This document shows, one piece after another, positions 47,211-58,750 of a DNA stretch of 64,000 bases. The stretch's first letter is position 1; every line of letters starts with the position of its first letter. Source of the DNA: Rotaria socialis (Eukaryota > Rotifera > Eurotatoria > Philodinida > Philodinidae); NCBI GenBank assembly GCA_905331475.1, contig CAJNYU010001727.1:170663-234662 (forward strand), read 5' to 3'. A program made the position numbers and the translations under genes. Under the pieces are notes generated by a model. The model ran no database searches. It worked only from the letters and a program-made list of their open reading frames with translations, and was not told where the DNA came from.

Positions 47211-50200
47211 ATGACCGACGATCGTGAGACTATTGTAGGATTATCAGATACTGATGGCTTCACCAAGCACTATTTGATTAATGATCCTATTCAAATACGA
47301 TTTTTTGAAAATCCAAGATTTTCCTCAACATTGAAGAAGCATCTATCAAAAGTATACAAGGTTGCATGTCAAATTGTAGAAAACAATGAAAATCGAGATG
47401 ACGAAACAAGTTTATATTTGAATTTTAGCGGAGATGTAAAAAAAAATGTAAAAGGCGCTCGGGAGTTTTCGAAAGCAATGTTTAGTTCGATGCAAATGAA
47501 AACTTATAACGATCCTAAAATGGATGGAAAAGGTATGGCATGCATTTATTTGTACATCCTTTCATTTTAAAATATCGCATATATTGCATTGGTTTTTATT
47601 CTCTCATTTTCATTTATTCTTAGTGATCAATTGGTCTTCAAACATTTACTCGCAACGTGTTTTACAAACAATACAGAAAATATTCGATAACAGAAAAATG
47701 TTCACCGTTTGGGAGAAAACAGACTTATTTACAGGCTATTACGTTGTTTACTATTTTAATACTGATACGCAACAATTTGGTGCATTCATCGAAAACATCA
47801 GTCGAATACTCCTTGAAGAAATTTCTTTCACAGAAATAAATAATGGAAACTCTAGTGTAAAGTCAAAACTATTTCTACAAGAATTCCATCAGTTCATTCG
47901 TGATAGTCAAAAACAACACGAAGAAATAGCTGTTCTATATTGTAAAGAGCAACAACTGAAAGTAAGCTTATTCGGGCACAAACAACAATTGAAAATATTA
48001 AAAAAACAAATGCAACAACTAATGCATAAGCATAAACTCAGAACATGCTACATTACTATGGATGAAAGTCAGGTAAGAGTATCTGATTGCCATGGGCGAC
48101 TCTGTACAGTGCGAGTCTTCCCAAATTATTACTTTGTTGTGTTTTATAGCGCAACTACTTGTTAGACGAATGCTCAGAAAAATTGAGAGAAATCGAGCGT
48201 CAATACACCGACGACGACGTCAAATTCAACGTCAGACAAAATGAATTTCAAGCGCCAGAGTATCTTGTCGAAAAAGTGAAAGCATCTATCAATCAGATGA
48301 TTTTTGATCATTTTACAGTTACATTCGAACACATTACGCCAGAAGCTTCCCAATCATTAACGACAAAGGAGAAGACAGAACTCAAGTATTTTTCGCTGAT
48401 CAACAACTGTCAAACTATTGATATTGAGGCAAAGTGTAAAAGGAAAGCTTTCTCAGTTCCAAAAGCATTAACAAATACACCTATTAGCCGCTTATCCAAA
48501 TACATCACTGAGCAGTCAACTCTTTTCTCTTCATCTGATTTCATGTACTACAAAGCAGCTGTTTTACATGCATCGATCGAGATTCATAGCACATCAAATC
48601 ATTTTATGGAGGAAAACGTAAATTAAATCATTCATTTTTTATTCTTCTCTAACTGTTCCCTTTCTCTGTTCATTTGCTTCAGATGGATCTTACTGTATTG
48701 TCATCACCAGTAGACGCAAAAAAAGAAGGTATTGACGCCAACAAAGGTAATACTTTTTTTGAAACACCGTCAGGCCAAAGGACTTTATTTCTCCATTGGA
48801 CTCCTGCAACTTGCAACGGAAATTCTCAGATAAAATCGAAATTAAAAGAGAACGTTAAAAAATTTATTTCAACATCGCTGCAATGCATCAGTAACAACGT
48901 GGAAGATCATGATAAGCTAGAAAGAATTATATTTTCAACAACTGAATGGGAAAATTGTGCCAATAAAAAAGAATTTGCTTCAGAAATGATAAATGAGATG
49001 CAATATCAACTGCAGACACGAATTGGATGCCGATGGAAAATTTTACTTGTTTTTTCTAAAAACGAGCAGCAAACAGAATTATATAAAGAATTTCTAGCGG
49101 TCATGTTAACGAGAAAAACCGAAAAAGATTGCGCTGCTACAATTTCAATTCCAGTCACAGGTACGCGTTCTCATAGACGAATTCTATTTTTATTGGTTGG
49201 TCAATAAGTTAAAACTAGACGGTATCCGAGTTGCACTCGTACACGAAATGCGATGCGAAGTAAGAATACGGATCTTCACGAAGAATCTTCAATTCGGAGA
49301 AATCTTGAATGCTTATTATGTCGACATGATGAAATTCACATCACTGAGAAAACTCTATTCTTACTTAGCGATCTATTCTTACAGATTGATTTCGATCTTA
49401 GATCAACTGTAAATGAATAGACTATAGTGGCTAACATCTGTTGATGACGTCACTTTAATTATCTCGCAACAAATTTCTTTCATTTTCGCCATTTGGGAAA
49501 TAAATTTCTGAGAGAACGAAACTTCAGATTGAAGATTCGAAAACAGGTTTTATAAGTTCGATCTCGATACTTTCATCTGATGTTTTAACTACTTTTCTAC
49601 GATTTTGTGTTCTTGAGATCATCGCGTCAAGAAAGCAAAAGAAAACATGCGACGGACTACTGAAAAATATCGCCACTACCGGCACTATTCTCTCTTTACA
49701 TACACACACACACACCAAATCTAGAATAACAATTTCTCTATCGCCTACTGAATTTCATGCGTTTTTAGTCACTGAAATCAAGTTATCAATGTCGAGAAAT
49801 AATCTTTGGAAGAAATGTCAAAATTTATTCAGCAGCTATATCAAGCAAACGATCTGCATAACCAAAAGATTAGAAAACCAAGTTGATTTGAAATTATGGA
49901 CTCAAGATATGATCAATGCATTTTATCAATATTGTATAACTAAGTGTATTATGTTGCACATGCTGTTGAATCAAACAGAACAAATCATTGAGTTAACTGG
50001 TCGTGTCAATGCCGTTCATGAAGCGCTTGATAAATTTCATATAATGACAAAAATATTTAAGCAGAAAGTAATCGATGTAACATACTCCAAGATGCCACCG
50101 AAATTGTCTAACACGCCAAAACCAGCATCGAAACAAACCAATGAAAACCAGCCGATAAAAAGTCAAGAATATTTTAACATTTGGTTTAGTTATTGTAAAT

Positions 50201-51387
50201 TTGACGAAAGTATATGTTCTCGTCTAAAAGAACGTCTCATCGGTGAAGGTTATTTAGTGTCGAGTAACCGCACGGGTGATCAAAAAGGAACCATTCAAAA
50301 TTGCGATTTAATTATTATTTATCTGAGTGAAGAGTACGCTATTAAAAATGCTAATGAAATAAAGGATGCCAAGTCAAGTAGTAAAACAATTCTACTTATC
50401 AAACCAACGAAGCTAGCTTGTCGTGGTAAAAATAACTGGCTACATTCGATGGCGATAATCCAACTTTCGTACGAGCTATTCGATAAAAATTTCATAGTCG
50501 AATTAGATGAGAATAATTTCGATCGAGAATATGATAGATTATTAATAGAAATTGTAAGTTTTAAAGGTGATCATTATTATCTTGCGAGATCTCTTGTTTC
50601 TAGTTGTTGTATACTAAACCTGGTAGAGCTGGTCAACCAATTGCAAAACCACGTGTTGTATCTTCAGAAACGCTTGATAACGAAATTGATGTTGAACTGC
50701 CGTATTTTACGAATGATCGTCTTGTCGCTCGCACATCTCATTTCACCAAGAACGATAAAGAAGAGCAGAAATTGACTTATAAAAAAAATTTGAAGATTTT
50801 AATGAAAAGCCATAGAATCCCAGCTGATGAAATGAAAGAATTGATGAAAAGTTGTGAAAGTATAATTGAAAATGTTGATAATGATGAACATCGATATTAT
50901 TCATGCGGCGATAGGCATACTGATTGGTTGATAGAAGCGAAGAACAGAGATGCTGATTATACAGAAAGTAAGTTTTCGCAGTTTTTCAGAAACTCCACAT
51001 ATCTTTACTTCAGACGAAAGATTGCTAAGAGAAGGCTACAGAAATGAATTTGTTTCGTGTGTAAAACGGTGGCAACAAAAAAAGACAAACAAAATTCGAC
51101 TCAACATCGCACCATTTACGTTGACTGGCGACATTAACGATGCACTGTTTCTAATTCCAATAGTTGACAAAGAGCCTTGGTGTAACTTTGATGAAGTAGA
51201 TACTGTTGAAAACAACATGATTCGTTTAAATGCACATGAAAATGATGATCGGTTTAATTTAAAATACTATGAACCTTGGTTTACACTAGAAGAATCGCAT
51301 GATTACTTTCATGAACTCATTGATAAAGATACACCTCGACGCTTGCGTCGATCGCAAGAACAAGTAAGCAACTATAAATCTCAGTAA
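47211..51387 (+). CDS. KH-like / macro-like / TIR multidomain protein (copy B)
   Basis: Seven exons join in phase: 47211-47532, 47624-48072, 48150-48617, 48683-49160, 49769-50553, 50604-50967, and 50990 to either the stop at 51387 or a donor after 51363. Core length is about 1080 aa. It is collinear with copy A: cumulative coding length at the ends of exons 2 and 4 is identical (771 and 1717 nt). Copy B carries copy A's exons 5 and 6 as one exon. Start MTDDRE aligns with copy A MTKTYK. KH-like units fill the N-terminal third (PIQIRFFENPRFSSTLKKHL). The macro-like region (AAVLHASIEIHST; MDLTVLSSPVDA) is more degraded than in A. The TIR-like region, residues about 706-834, has EYFNIWFSYCKFDESICSRL, CDLIIIYLSEEYA and a glutamate in NANEIKDA at the NADase position, but a shortened BB-loop region. 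The shared IAPFTLTGDINDA motif follows. Function is inferred only. Confidence 0.78.
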
Positions 51388-51915
51388 TACTATGAAGTCT
51401 TAGTTTTGCAAAAGTGTCGTGTAAACTATCTATTTGATCTTTAAGAAGCTAGTTTATTTCTTTTCTTCTCACAGATTGATATTTCGGATTGAATTCGTCC
51501 CACGGGCTTGTTTTTCTCTTTAAAACAAATGATTTAGATATAGTAATACGAGACAAGCATGACGCATTATTGCTTTTACTATTTGGTTATTTATTTTCCC
51601 AGAATTGCTCAAGATTTATTAATCATGACTATAATTCAGAGTACGTGTATATCTGCACCCAAAATATCTTGTTGAGTAATAATCGCAAAGTGCTTCAACA
51701 ATTCAATAAACATAAAACAGCTCATTGAATCTGAGTGTAGTTGTGCACATTTTCTGAACAGAATCTATCAATTTATGCCTATAGAGTTATTTGGCATGGT
51801 TTTGTTTAAAGTGACATGATACTAAGCATTGATTTGAATAAGATTAGATTGTCAAGTTTAGCAAAAACATCGACCAACCAGTGATCTTATGTACTATCGT
51901 ATGTTTTATTCTTAG
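51388..51915. other. Intron or 3' flank of copy B
   Basis: The alternatives are a short terminal exon after the AG at 51474 (reading IDISD then stop) with an AATAAA-containing CAATAAACA near 51704, or an intron leading to the exon at 51916. Confidence 0.4.
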
Positions 51916-52750
51916 CATACAACTGTAGATGTTCCAACCGACGAACAAAAGGGAATGATAACGAAAATGCCTCAAAAGCGTAAAAAAAAGTCAACCTCCA
52001 AATCAGCCGGTATCAATGCAAATAAAAATGTGAGTTTCATTTGATATTATGCATTTTAATAATGACATAACACTAAGAGTAACTAAGCGATTGATTATTT
52101 TATTCAGTTTTTTTTTTATAATGTCAACCGTTTGACGATTCGTCCTTATGCTACAACTGAATGAAAATGTTCTTAGTATAAGGACGAAGCGTTAAACTGG
52201 TGGTTTTTATAAAAAGAAAGACTGAATCAAATGATTGATCGTCTAGCTAATCTCATTATATCATAAATATTTGAAGGTTGAAGAATATCAAGATTTCATA
52301 ACAAAATTTAAATCAGGACAAGTTGCATGGGACATTACTGAAGATAGGCTTATGAAATTGGGTGAAACCCCCTATGATAAGGAACATGTGAAATGGCTTG
52401 CACACATCAAAAGGAGCATTGCCAATAGCAGAACCAAATTTTGGGGAAAAAAAGCACTTTCATCAACTTCCGAACAGTCGTGGAACTATTATAGGAAAAA
52501 GCAGTTAGAAACTATCGCAGAAATCGATAGGAGTGATGGTAACAATGCTGACTTGATAAGGGAACGTCAAATCGGATGTGAACTTAAAACAAAAGAAGAA
52601 ATGGATAGACTCGAAAGATTGGATGATTTAAGCCGCACATGGCGAATACCGGAAAATTTCAATCAAAACTTTTTTCGGCAAAAGAAAAAAAATATCATCG
52701 AATTCCAACAGTTATGTGCTGGGTCGAAAATAGCAAAATTGACAACATAA
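51916..52750 (+). CDS. Candidate 3' exons of copy B, or a small separate gene
   Basis: Exon 51916-52029 (HTTVDVPTDEQKGM, then a Lys-rich PQKRKKKSTSKSAG) joins in phase to exon 52277-52750, encoding about 157 aa of charged, helical sequence (VEEYQDFITKFKSGQVAWDI; YDKEHVKWLAHIKRS; RTWRIPENFNQNFF). The phase is also compatible with splicing from the donor after 51363 of the upstream TIR gene, which would extend that protein to about 1275 aa. The basic run resembles a nuclear localisation signal. If separate, translation could begin at an ATG in QKGM or TKMP. No domain is recognised. Confidence 0.5.
52117..52213. repeat. Short inverted repeat (about 97 bp)
   Basis: ACCGTTTGACG-ATTCGTCCTTAT on the left pairs with ATAAGGACGAAGCGTTAAACTGGT on the right, with outer ATAA/TTAT-rich flanks. 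Probably a tiny foldback element; it lies between the two exons of the 51916-52750 model. Confidence 0.65.
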
Positions 52751-52867
52751 AAACAGTAATCATTTTCGATAAAGCATGCCATTTTTCAGCACTGCACCTT
52801 CGTCCGTTTTCTTGAGCATAAACAGTTTTCATTATCAAAACTGTTTTTTCTTCTGACTCTATATTTT

Positions 52868-52869
52868 AG
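52868..52869 (+). promoter_or_regulatory. Acceptor-like AG upstream of the ARM-TIR ATG
   Basis: CTATATTTTAG ends 13 bases before the ATG at 52883; same interpretation as at the other genes. Confidence 0.4.
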
Positions 52870-52882
52870 ATAATATATCGTT

Positions 52883-55836
52883 ATGGAAAACTTATTAGCA
52901 CGTCATTTATTACTAGTTCGGCAACTTCTGAGAGAAAAAAATAATGTTGAACCTAAAAGAATTACCAAACTATTCGATGAAATCGTAGACTTTCTAAATA
53001 ACACTGATTGCGATTCGCACGGCCTGAATCTGTTGGCAGCAGTTGCGCACGAACTGGCAAGTATTCACACATCGAAATTATTTAACAACCCGAAAATAAT
53101 TGACCATGAATTATTCATGTATGTGCGGTGCACATTTGAAATGTTATTAGTAAAATCAAGCCACTTACGACATACTAAGATGTTATATGAGGAAGAACAA
53201 TGTTTCAATGACATAAGTTATTTGATCGCTCGTTTATGTTTGCATCAGAATGAAGTTCTGGTCAACTTTTATACACAAAGTACAACAAAACATCCACGGT
53301 AAATGAATATTATTTTGAAAACATTAACTTTCACTTCTAAGAATGCGTCTTTTTTTCTTCATATTTACAGTGAATTTCAAGTGCCTACCAAATACTTTGT
53401 TGCAGATAAAATTCCTTTAATCAATCATAGCCCGAATGTACTCTTACGGAAGAGAAACATTATTGCCGATCAGTTAGTGATATGTAATTCCCTGGAGGAA
53501 AAAATAAGCACTACTCCTCCTAGCATTCATGTAAATGATTCACAAATGCCAAGTTGCACCACCCAGAAATCCAATAATTTATCTTACGAAGATATATTTT
53601 TAAATAAGCAAATTCTATTTAAATTAGCTTTTTCAATATCTGATTTAGCTGAAACTGAATACGATTCGTATCACATTAAATATAAAGTTATTGGTCGGCT
53701 TGTTCGAGTTTGTACAAAATTGATTGACACTGACTTTGATTCGTTGCTACATCCAATTATTAAATGCCTCGATTCTAATATGTATTTAACTGTTTTCGAT
53801 ACAGTCAATCTTCAACAGCCAATATTTGATCCCAAGCAAGCATTTTTCATTCGCGAATGCTTCAATTTTATTGATCAACATGGATATAAACAGCAAATCA
53901 AAATAGCGAAGGATTTATTTCAATCAATGCTTAAAAATACTACTGAAATCTTTGCTAAGTATTTACCTGTTACTCTCGCACCGAATGATTCGAGGAAATC
54001 GTCTACCATAAGTGACCAAGAGAAGATTGAAGAAGCAGGAATACGAATGCAAGCACTATCACATCATATTAAAATCCTAAATTATTTTGCATCAACACCG
54101 TCAATAAGAAAAGAATTTATTTCGCTAACAATTATCGATGATATTCTATCTATAGTTAGAAAAGGGCCTTTCAGTTTAATTCATAGTCAACTATATCATG
54201 CTAATGTTGGTACTATTGCTTGGTCTCTGACTTTACTATATAATTTGATGTTCGATAAAAATTTATTCAAAATGCTTAAAGAAAAAGATACACTTCATAT
54301 TTGCGAAAAATTTCACGCAGCTAAAAATGATACTATTCATTTTACATCAAAAAACATAACGGCATTGTTGAAGCAAAAAGATATCGATGAAATACAAGAT
54401 CCATACCGCCTGACAAAATCTTATTTTTATTATCTTAAAAATACACTTAAACAACCAAATCAAAAATTTCAAGGGATTCCATTAGCGAATACTTTGAACA
54501 CTCTTGAAAGTAAGACAATTTTTATTAAAACTTTTACAGATTTCGATTTCATAAGTGAATCTCGAAATACAATATGTAAACTTGGGGTAGTCCATTTGAA
54601 AATTAGTCATATGAGTTTTCGCCATATCTAAAATATGTTAGACTTTAAAAATATGTTGAGCTTCTCTTGAGATTACGGATGCTGAAGAATGATTAAATTC
54701 AGAAGAACTATATTTTGACGATTTCCAAATATGTTTATGACTCCTTCGATACAAAATGTTCTTGTTTTTCTCATAAGTTATTTCATATGAAACATTACAA
54801 TAGTTAGTACTTTACTGACCAGTTCAAATCAGATTTTGGACCTTCCATCTTAATTCTATCAACTTATAAATCAGTTTCAATTTCGATATCCTTACTGAAC
54901 ACACATATTTGATTAAATTTAGCCATATCTCAAAATGACGACATTAAAGAAGAAATAGCTAAAGATAATCATGGTTTTGAAATGTTGTCGGAATGTGCTT
55001 GTGATCCCAAATTCGACGAAAAAACTGTGCAACAACCAGCTATGCGTATAATATTTACTGTATCGTGTGTTGGCGAAATTGCCACCGAAAAGATTAAAGA
55101 GGATGATAAACTACTTAAAACTATCCAGAAGAATACCGCATCAACTGAAATATCAAAAGAACGGGTAGCCAATGGAATCATGTGGAATATTGAAAACGAA
55201 CGAAAGTTCATGGAAAATGCAATCGATAAGCAAGAGAGAGCAAAAGAAATAAGGACACAGTTGTCAAGACCATCGACTCCTCCCCAATTGACACCAGCAA
55301 AAATCATGAAAATTGGGCCGAAAACAGCACCTATTTACAACTATATTCGTGGTGATTACCAAGAATGGGAAAAGTTGTGTCCACCATCAAAACCGGAACC
55401 AGTACCAGAAGAATCAAAGGAACCAGAACCATTCGATTTAATGATTAGTTATTGTCATGCACAACGTGATATTTGTCATCGTTTATATGATTGCCTTGTC
55501 AAAGATAACTATAGCGTATGGATTGATAAAGAAAATATGTATGGCTCAGTACTTGAATCAATGGCTGAAGCAATTGAACGTTCGAATATCGTGCTTATGT
55601 GTATATCAAATAAATACAAAGAGTCCAATGCATGTCAGCTAGAAGCTAAGTATGCATGGAAACGTAAAAAGAAAACTATACCAGTTAAAGTTGAAGAAAA
55701 GTATGATCCAATGGGTTGGCTGGGATTGTTATGCAGCGATGACACTTACATAGACTTTATTAAACTTGGATTCGATAAAGCATACAAAGAATTGTTGAAA
55801 GAAATACAAAAGATTAAAAACTCTGATAGAAAATAA
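52883..55836 (+). CDS. ARM-like helical repeat protein with C-terminal TIR domain
   Basis: Three exons join in phase: 52883-53298, 53371-54509, 54923-55836, giving 822 aa. Residues 1 to about 600 are helical with armadillo/HEAT-like character (GLNLLAAVAHELASI; HANVGTIAWSLTLLYNL; AMRIIFTVSCVGEIA), as in SARM1-like and related TIR proteins. A Pro/Glu-rich linker follows (PSKPEPVPEESKEPEP). The TIR domain spans about 689-815: FDLMISYCHAQRDICHRLYD strand and helix A, BB-loop SVWIDKENMYGSVLESMAEA, strand NIVLMCIS, then SNACQLEAKYAW with Glu759 at the position of the NAD-cleaving glutamate, and the KKKTIPVKVE strand. These motifs look intact, so NADase activity is plausible but untested. There are no SAM domains, unlike animal SARM1. 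It sits directly downstream of the KH/macro/TIR gene on the same strand. Confidence 0.85.
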
Positions 55837-56783
55837 TAAAACAGCTGTTTTTCATAATCGTTTTTTATCGATACAGTAATAGAATTTCTTGTTTCAAACT
55901 GCCTCTTTCACAGTTTTCTTTTGAATGATACCAGGTATCTAAACAAATACTTTCACTGCTGAGTCCTGCCCATAGGCGGCGGAACGATTTCCCTCTAGGA
56001 TACCCTCTATTTTCTAACTAATTTGGATGGGGCGGTGTAAAAAACTTCTTCTTCAAGATGCTGTGCTCAAGGATGTCGTGAGCATCCAAAAATTTTAACG
56101 ATACTCCGCATTTTCTGGATTTTTGACTTTAACATCTGGCAACACTGGGGGGGGGGGGGGGGGGCAACTGATAAAATCGTGGTTAAGGTAGTGTAAGTTT
56201 CATTTTGTGAAATACAATCTAAGACAATTTTTTGAATATTGTTGGTGTTACATCCCTGCCCCCTCTCAATCTCGATCGAGGCACCCTTCGGTAGTTGATC
56301 ACGAATCAACTTCCGCTACTGTTGTTTTCAATGTTGATTGCTTGGTAGACTTAAATGTTATAAAGAAAACATGACCTAACCTTGCACCAATGCGTCATGC
56401 GTGAAAACTAAGCAATAATCAAGCACTTAGATATAATTGAGTCTACTCAAGCCTACCCTATTCCAAACTAGGGTAGGCTCTAGCTTCGTGAGCCTACCGA
56501 CTCCGTTGCCTATAGTCCTGTCATTTTAGGGTCCAGTGAATCGACTTTCGATATTGATGAACTTTACTTGTTTAATTACTATGATTTATAATTGAGACTC
56601 GGAGTTCAATTAATCTCAACTATATAAAACTAATAATATGCTAAATATTCGTATGTTTTTTTACCATATACATAAGAAGGATTCTATATAGTACTATTTC
56701 AAAAGGATTTCAGTACGGATACAGCTGAGTAGAAGATCAATTTTGCAAGTAATGATACACTAATTCACGCGCATGCACACGTT
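55837..56783. other. Intergenic; 18-G homopolymer and small palindromes
   Basis: No gene. 56147-56164 is a run of 18 G. Near 56449-56475 the palindrome GCCTACCCTATTCC-AAACTAGGGTAGGC occurs, with a further copy of GAGCCTACC nearby, suggesting a small decayed foldback. Confidence 0.6.
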
Positions 56784-56841
56784 CGAGGGTGGGGGGTGGG
56801 CGTAAAGTAGATTCACTCACATTCACACACCTACACCCTCG
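56784..56841. mobile_element. 58-bp GGGTG-end mini-element (copy 1)
   Basis: CGAGGGTG at the left and CACCCTCG at the right are inverted. The interior (GGGTGGGCGTAAAGTAGATTCACTC) aligns with the interior of the element at 57909-58004. It sits at the left edge of the RT relic. Confidence 0.6.
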
Positions 56842-57908
56842 TGCTCAACGTGATTTACAGACGATGAAGTTGATTCGTCGTAAACTCAAGAAAAGTCAAT
56901 CACTACTTCGAGGAACAGATCAAGGTGCCAATTTGTATGTGGCTCATATGAATGAATTCGAAGAAAAAGCAGTTGAATATCGAATGAAAACAGGTGCCTA
57001 TGAAGATTTATCATCAAGTTCAATTGAAGAGATTTTAAGTAAAGTCCTCGTTTACTCAACGATCTTCATGCCAAGACTAAACAGCTTTCATCTCCACGAT
57101 GTAAAAAGATGATACCGAGCAGATTGACTGTCGAGTTAGCTTATCTGTATTACAATTCTAAAACACACAAGGTAACGTCACTTACTATTTTTTACTCTTA
57201 TTCTTTAATTCAATAACTGGTTGTTTTCGTCTTCTTCTAATTAAAATCCAATAACACTACGACCCATTATGAATACGATTCATGCTCGACCAAGACCAAT
57301 CATTGATGGTGATCATCTTGTTCTCAAAGAGACTGCATTTGTCGATGGAAATAAATTCTATCGACAAATTATTGGTAGTGCAATGGGGATCACCGTTTAC
57401 TTTAAACATTAGCCAATATTTTCATATGGAAATGTGAAAAAAAAATGCCATCTGTGGTGCATTAGAGCCTTATGAAATCTATGGCCGGTATGTTATTATT
57501 TATTTATTCATCTTCTGGTTCTATTTGAAGAGATTGATTATTTTTTCCTATGATCATCCTCGATATATTGATGATATATTCTTTACTTTTAATGAACCAA
57601 AGGCAAAAATGGAAACAGTCATCAAGAAAGCTAATGGTTTTCATCCAAACATCAAATTAGAAGCTAATACTGGTAGTTGTGTTTCATTTCTTGATATTCT
57701 TATCAAGAACAATAATGGTATTCTATCCACATCTGTCCATCATAAACCAGCAGCTGAACCCTGTGTTTTACCATTTATTTCTGATCATTCACGTCATGTA
57801 TTTTCTAATATTATCCAAGCTGCTCTTCTTCGAGCTGTACATTATTCATCAATATTGACAATTTTTGAAAAGGAACGTCGTGCTATTCAACTGATGTTGC
57901 TCTATAAT

Positions 57909-58004
57909 TGGTGAGGGTGTGGGTGTGGGTGTGGGTGGGTGTGCACTTCAGAGTAAGAGTTACTCCCATAGTCACACTCTCACCCACACTCACACCCACA
58001 CCAC
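57909..58004. mobile_element. 96-bp telomere-like GGGTG foldback (copy 2) inside the RT relic
   Basis: The left half is GGTGAGGGTGTGGGTGTGGG, repeated; the right half is the rough complement (CACCCACACTCACACCCACA) around a spacer containing GAGTAAGAGTTACTC. It splits the RT reading frame between MLLYN and FRKLF. The TGTGGG unit equals the bdelloid telomere repeat, but the shared spacer with the copy at 56784 favours a small mobile element. Confidence 0.7.
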
Positions 58005-58750
58005 ATTTCCGAAAATTATTCGGTCGCTCAATGTCAAAATCATCTATGATATCATTCATCGCCAACGAGAATCAATTTTTAGCTCTGCGAAATACCTTAC
58101 TACCTAAACTCACTGTCAAAGAACGAGAAACACAACATAGAATTGCAGCTGTTTCATTTCATGAAGAGATTGACAATCACAATACTGAAGAAAAAACAAC
58201 AACGACCACTACAATTTCAAAACAAAATAAACAAAATAAATTCGTAAACACTCTTTTTCTTCATTATACACATGAAAAACGACTACATAGTCTGAAACAT
58301 GACATACATAATATTTATTCAGAAATATTTCAAGATACACTAGCAATAAATCTTCGACTAATTGTTGGGCATCGAAATCATCGTAACACTGGACATGAGC
58401 TAGTACAAAAAAGACCACATCCAACAATGTTAAAACCAACCCCACTTCCAAGTAAGAATTTTCTTGTTTATCCAAAACTTTCTTAAATATTCAATCGTAC
58501 TTTCCTTCAGATACCATAAAACAGAAAGATGAAAGACCCCTCGTTAATTGATCCATATCCAATTATGTGCAGTCATCTTACAACCACTATCACTCTCCCA
58601 CATCATAACAGCTTCCAGATCAAATCAATATGTCTAATCTACACGCAAATGGCACAGACTAGTGTACGCTCAACTTCTATTCTATTCAGTAGAAAATATA
58701 ATCACTCTTTCAGATTAAACTTATATGTTCTTTATTTTTCTCCATGCTTC

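Larger units (their letters stand above)
56784..58486 (+). pseudogene. Penelope-like reverse transcriptase relic
   Basis: Pieces in order: an N-terminal helical segment at 56842-57112 (LIRRKLKKSQSLLRGTDQG; EEKAVEYRMKTGAYEDLS); LYYNSKTHK near 57150; after a possible intron (57172-57250) NPITLRPIMNTIHARPRP; GSAMG with frameshifts around 57385-57415; then RYIDDIFFTFNE, the RT catalytic motif, at about 57553; FLDILI and STSVHHKP, typical of Penelope-like RTs; and a C-terminal tail ending LVYPKLS at 58486. Frame changes, stops and two inserted GGGTG elements make it non-functional. No GIY-YIG endonuclease was seen; endonuclease-less, intron-bearing Athena elements are known from bdelloids, so an Athena relative is likely. 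Confidence 0.75.

Noticed and set aside
57909..58004. A true chromosome end or telomere
   Set aside because: Only about three TGTGGG units on one side, inverted on the other, with RT coding sequence continuing on both sides.
57908..58065. Val/Gly/Thr/His-rich frames near the G-rich tract
   Set aside because: Translations of the telomere-like repeat inserted in the RT relic.
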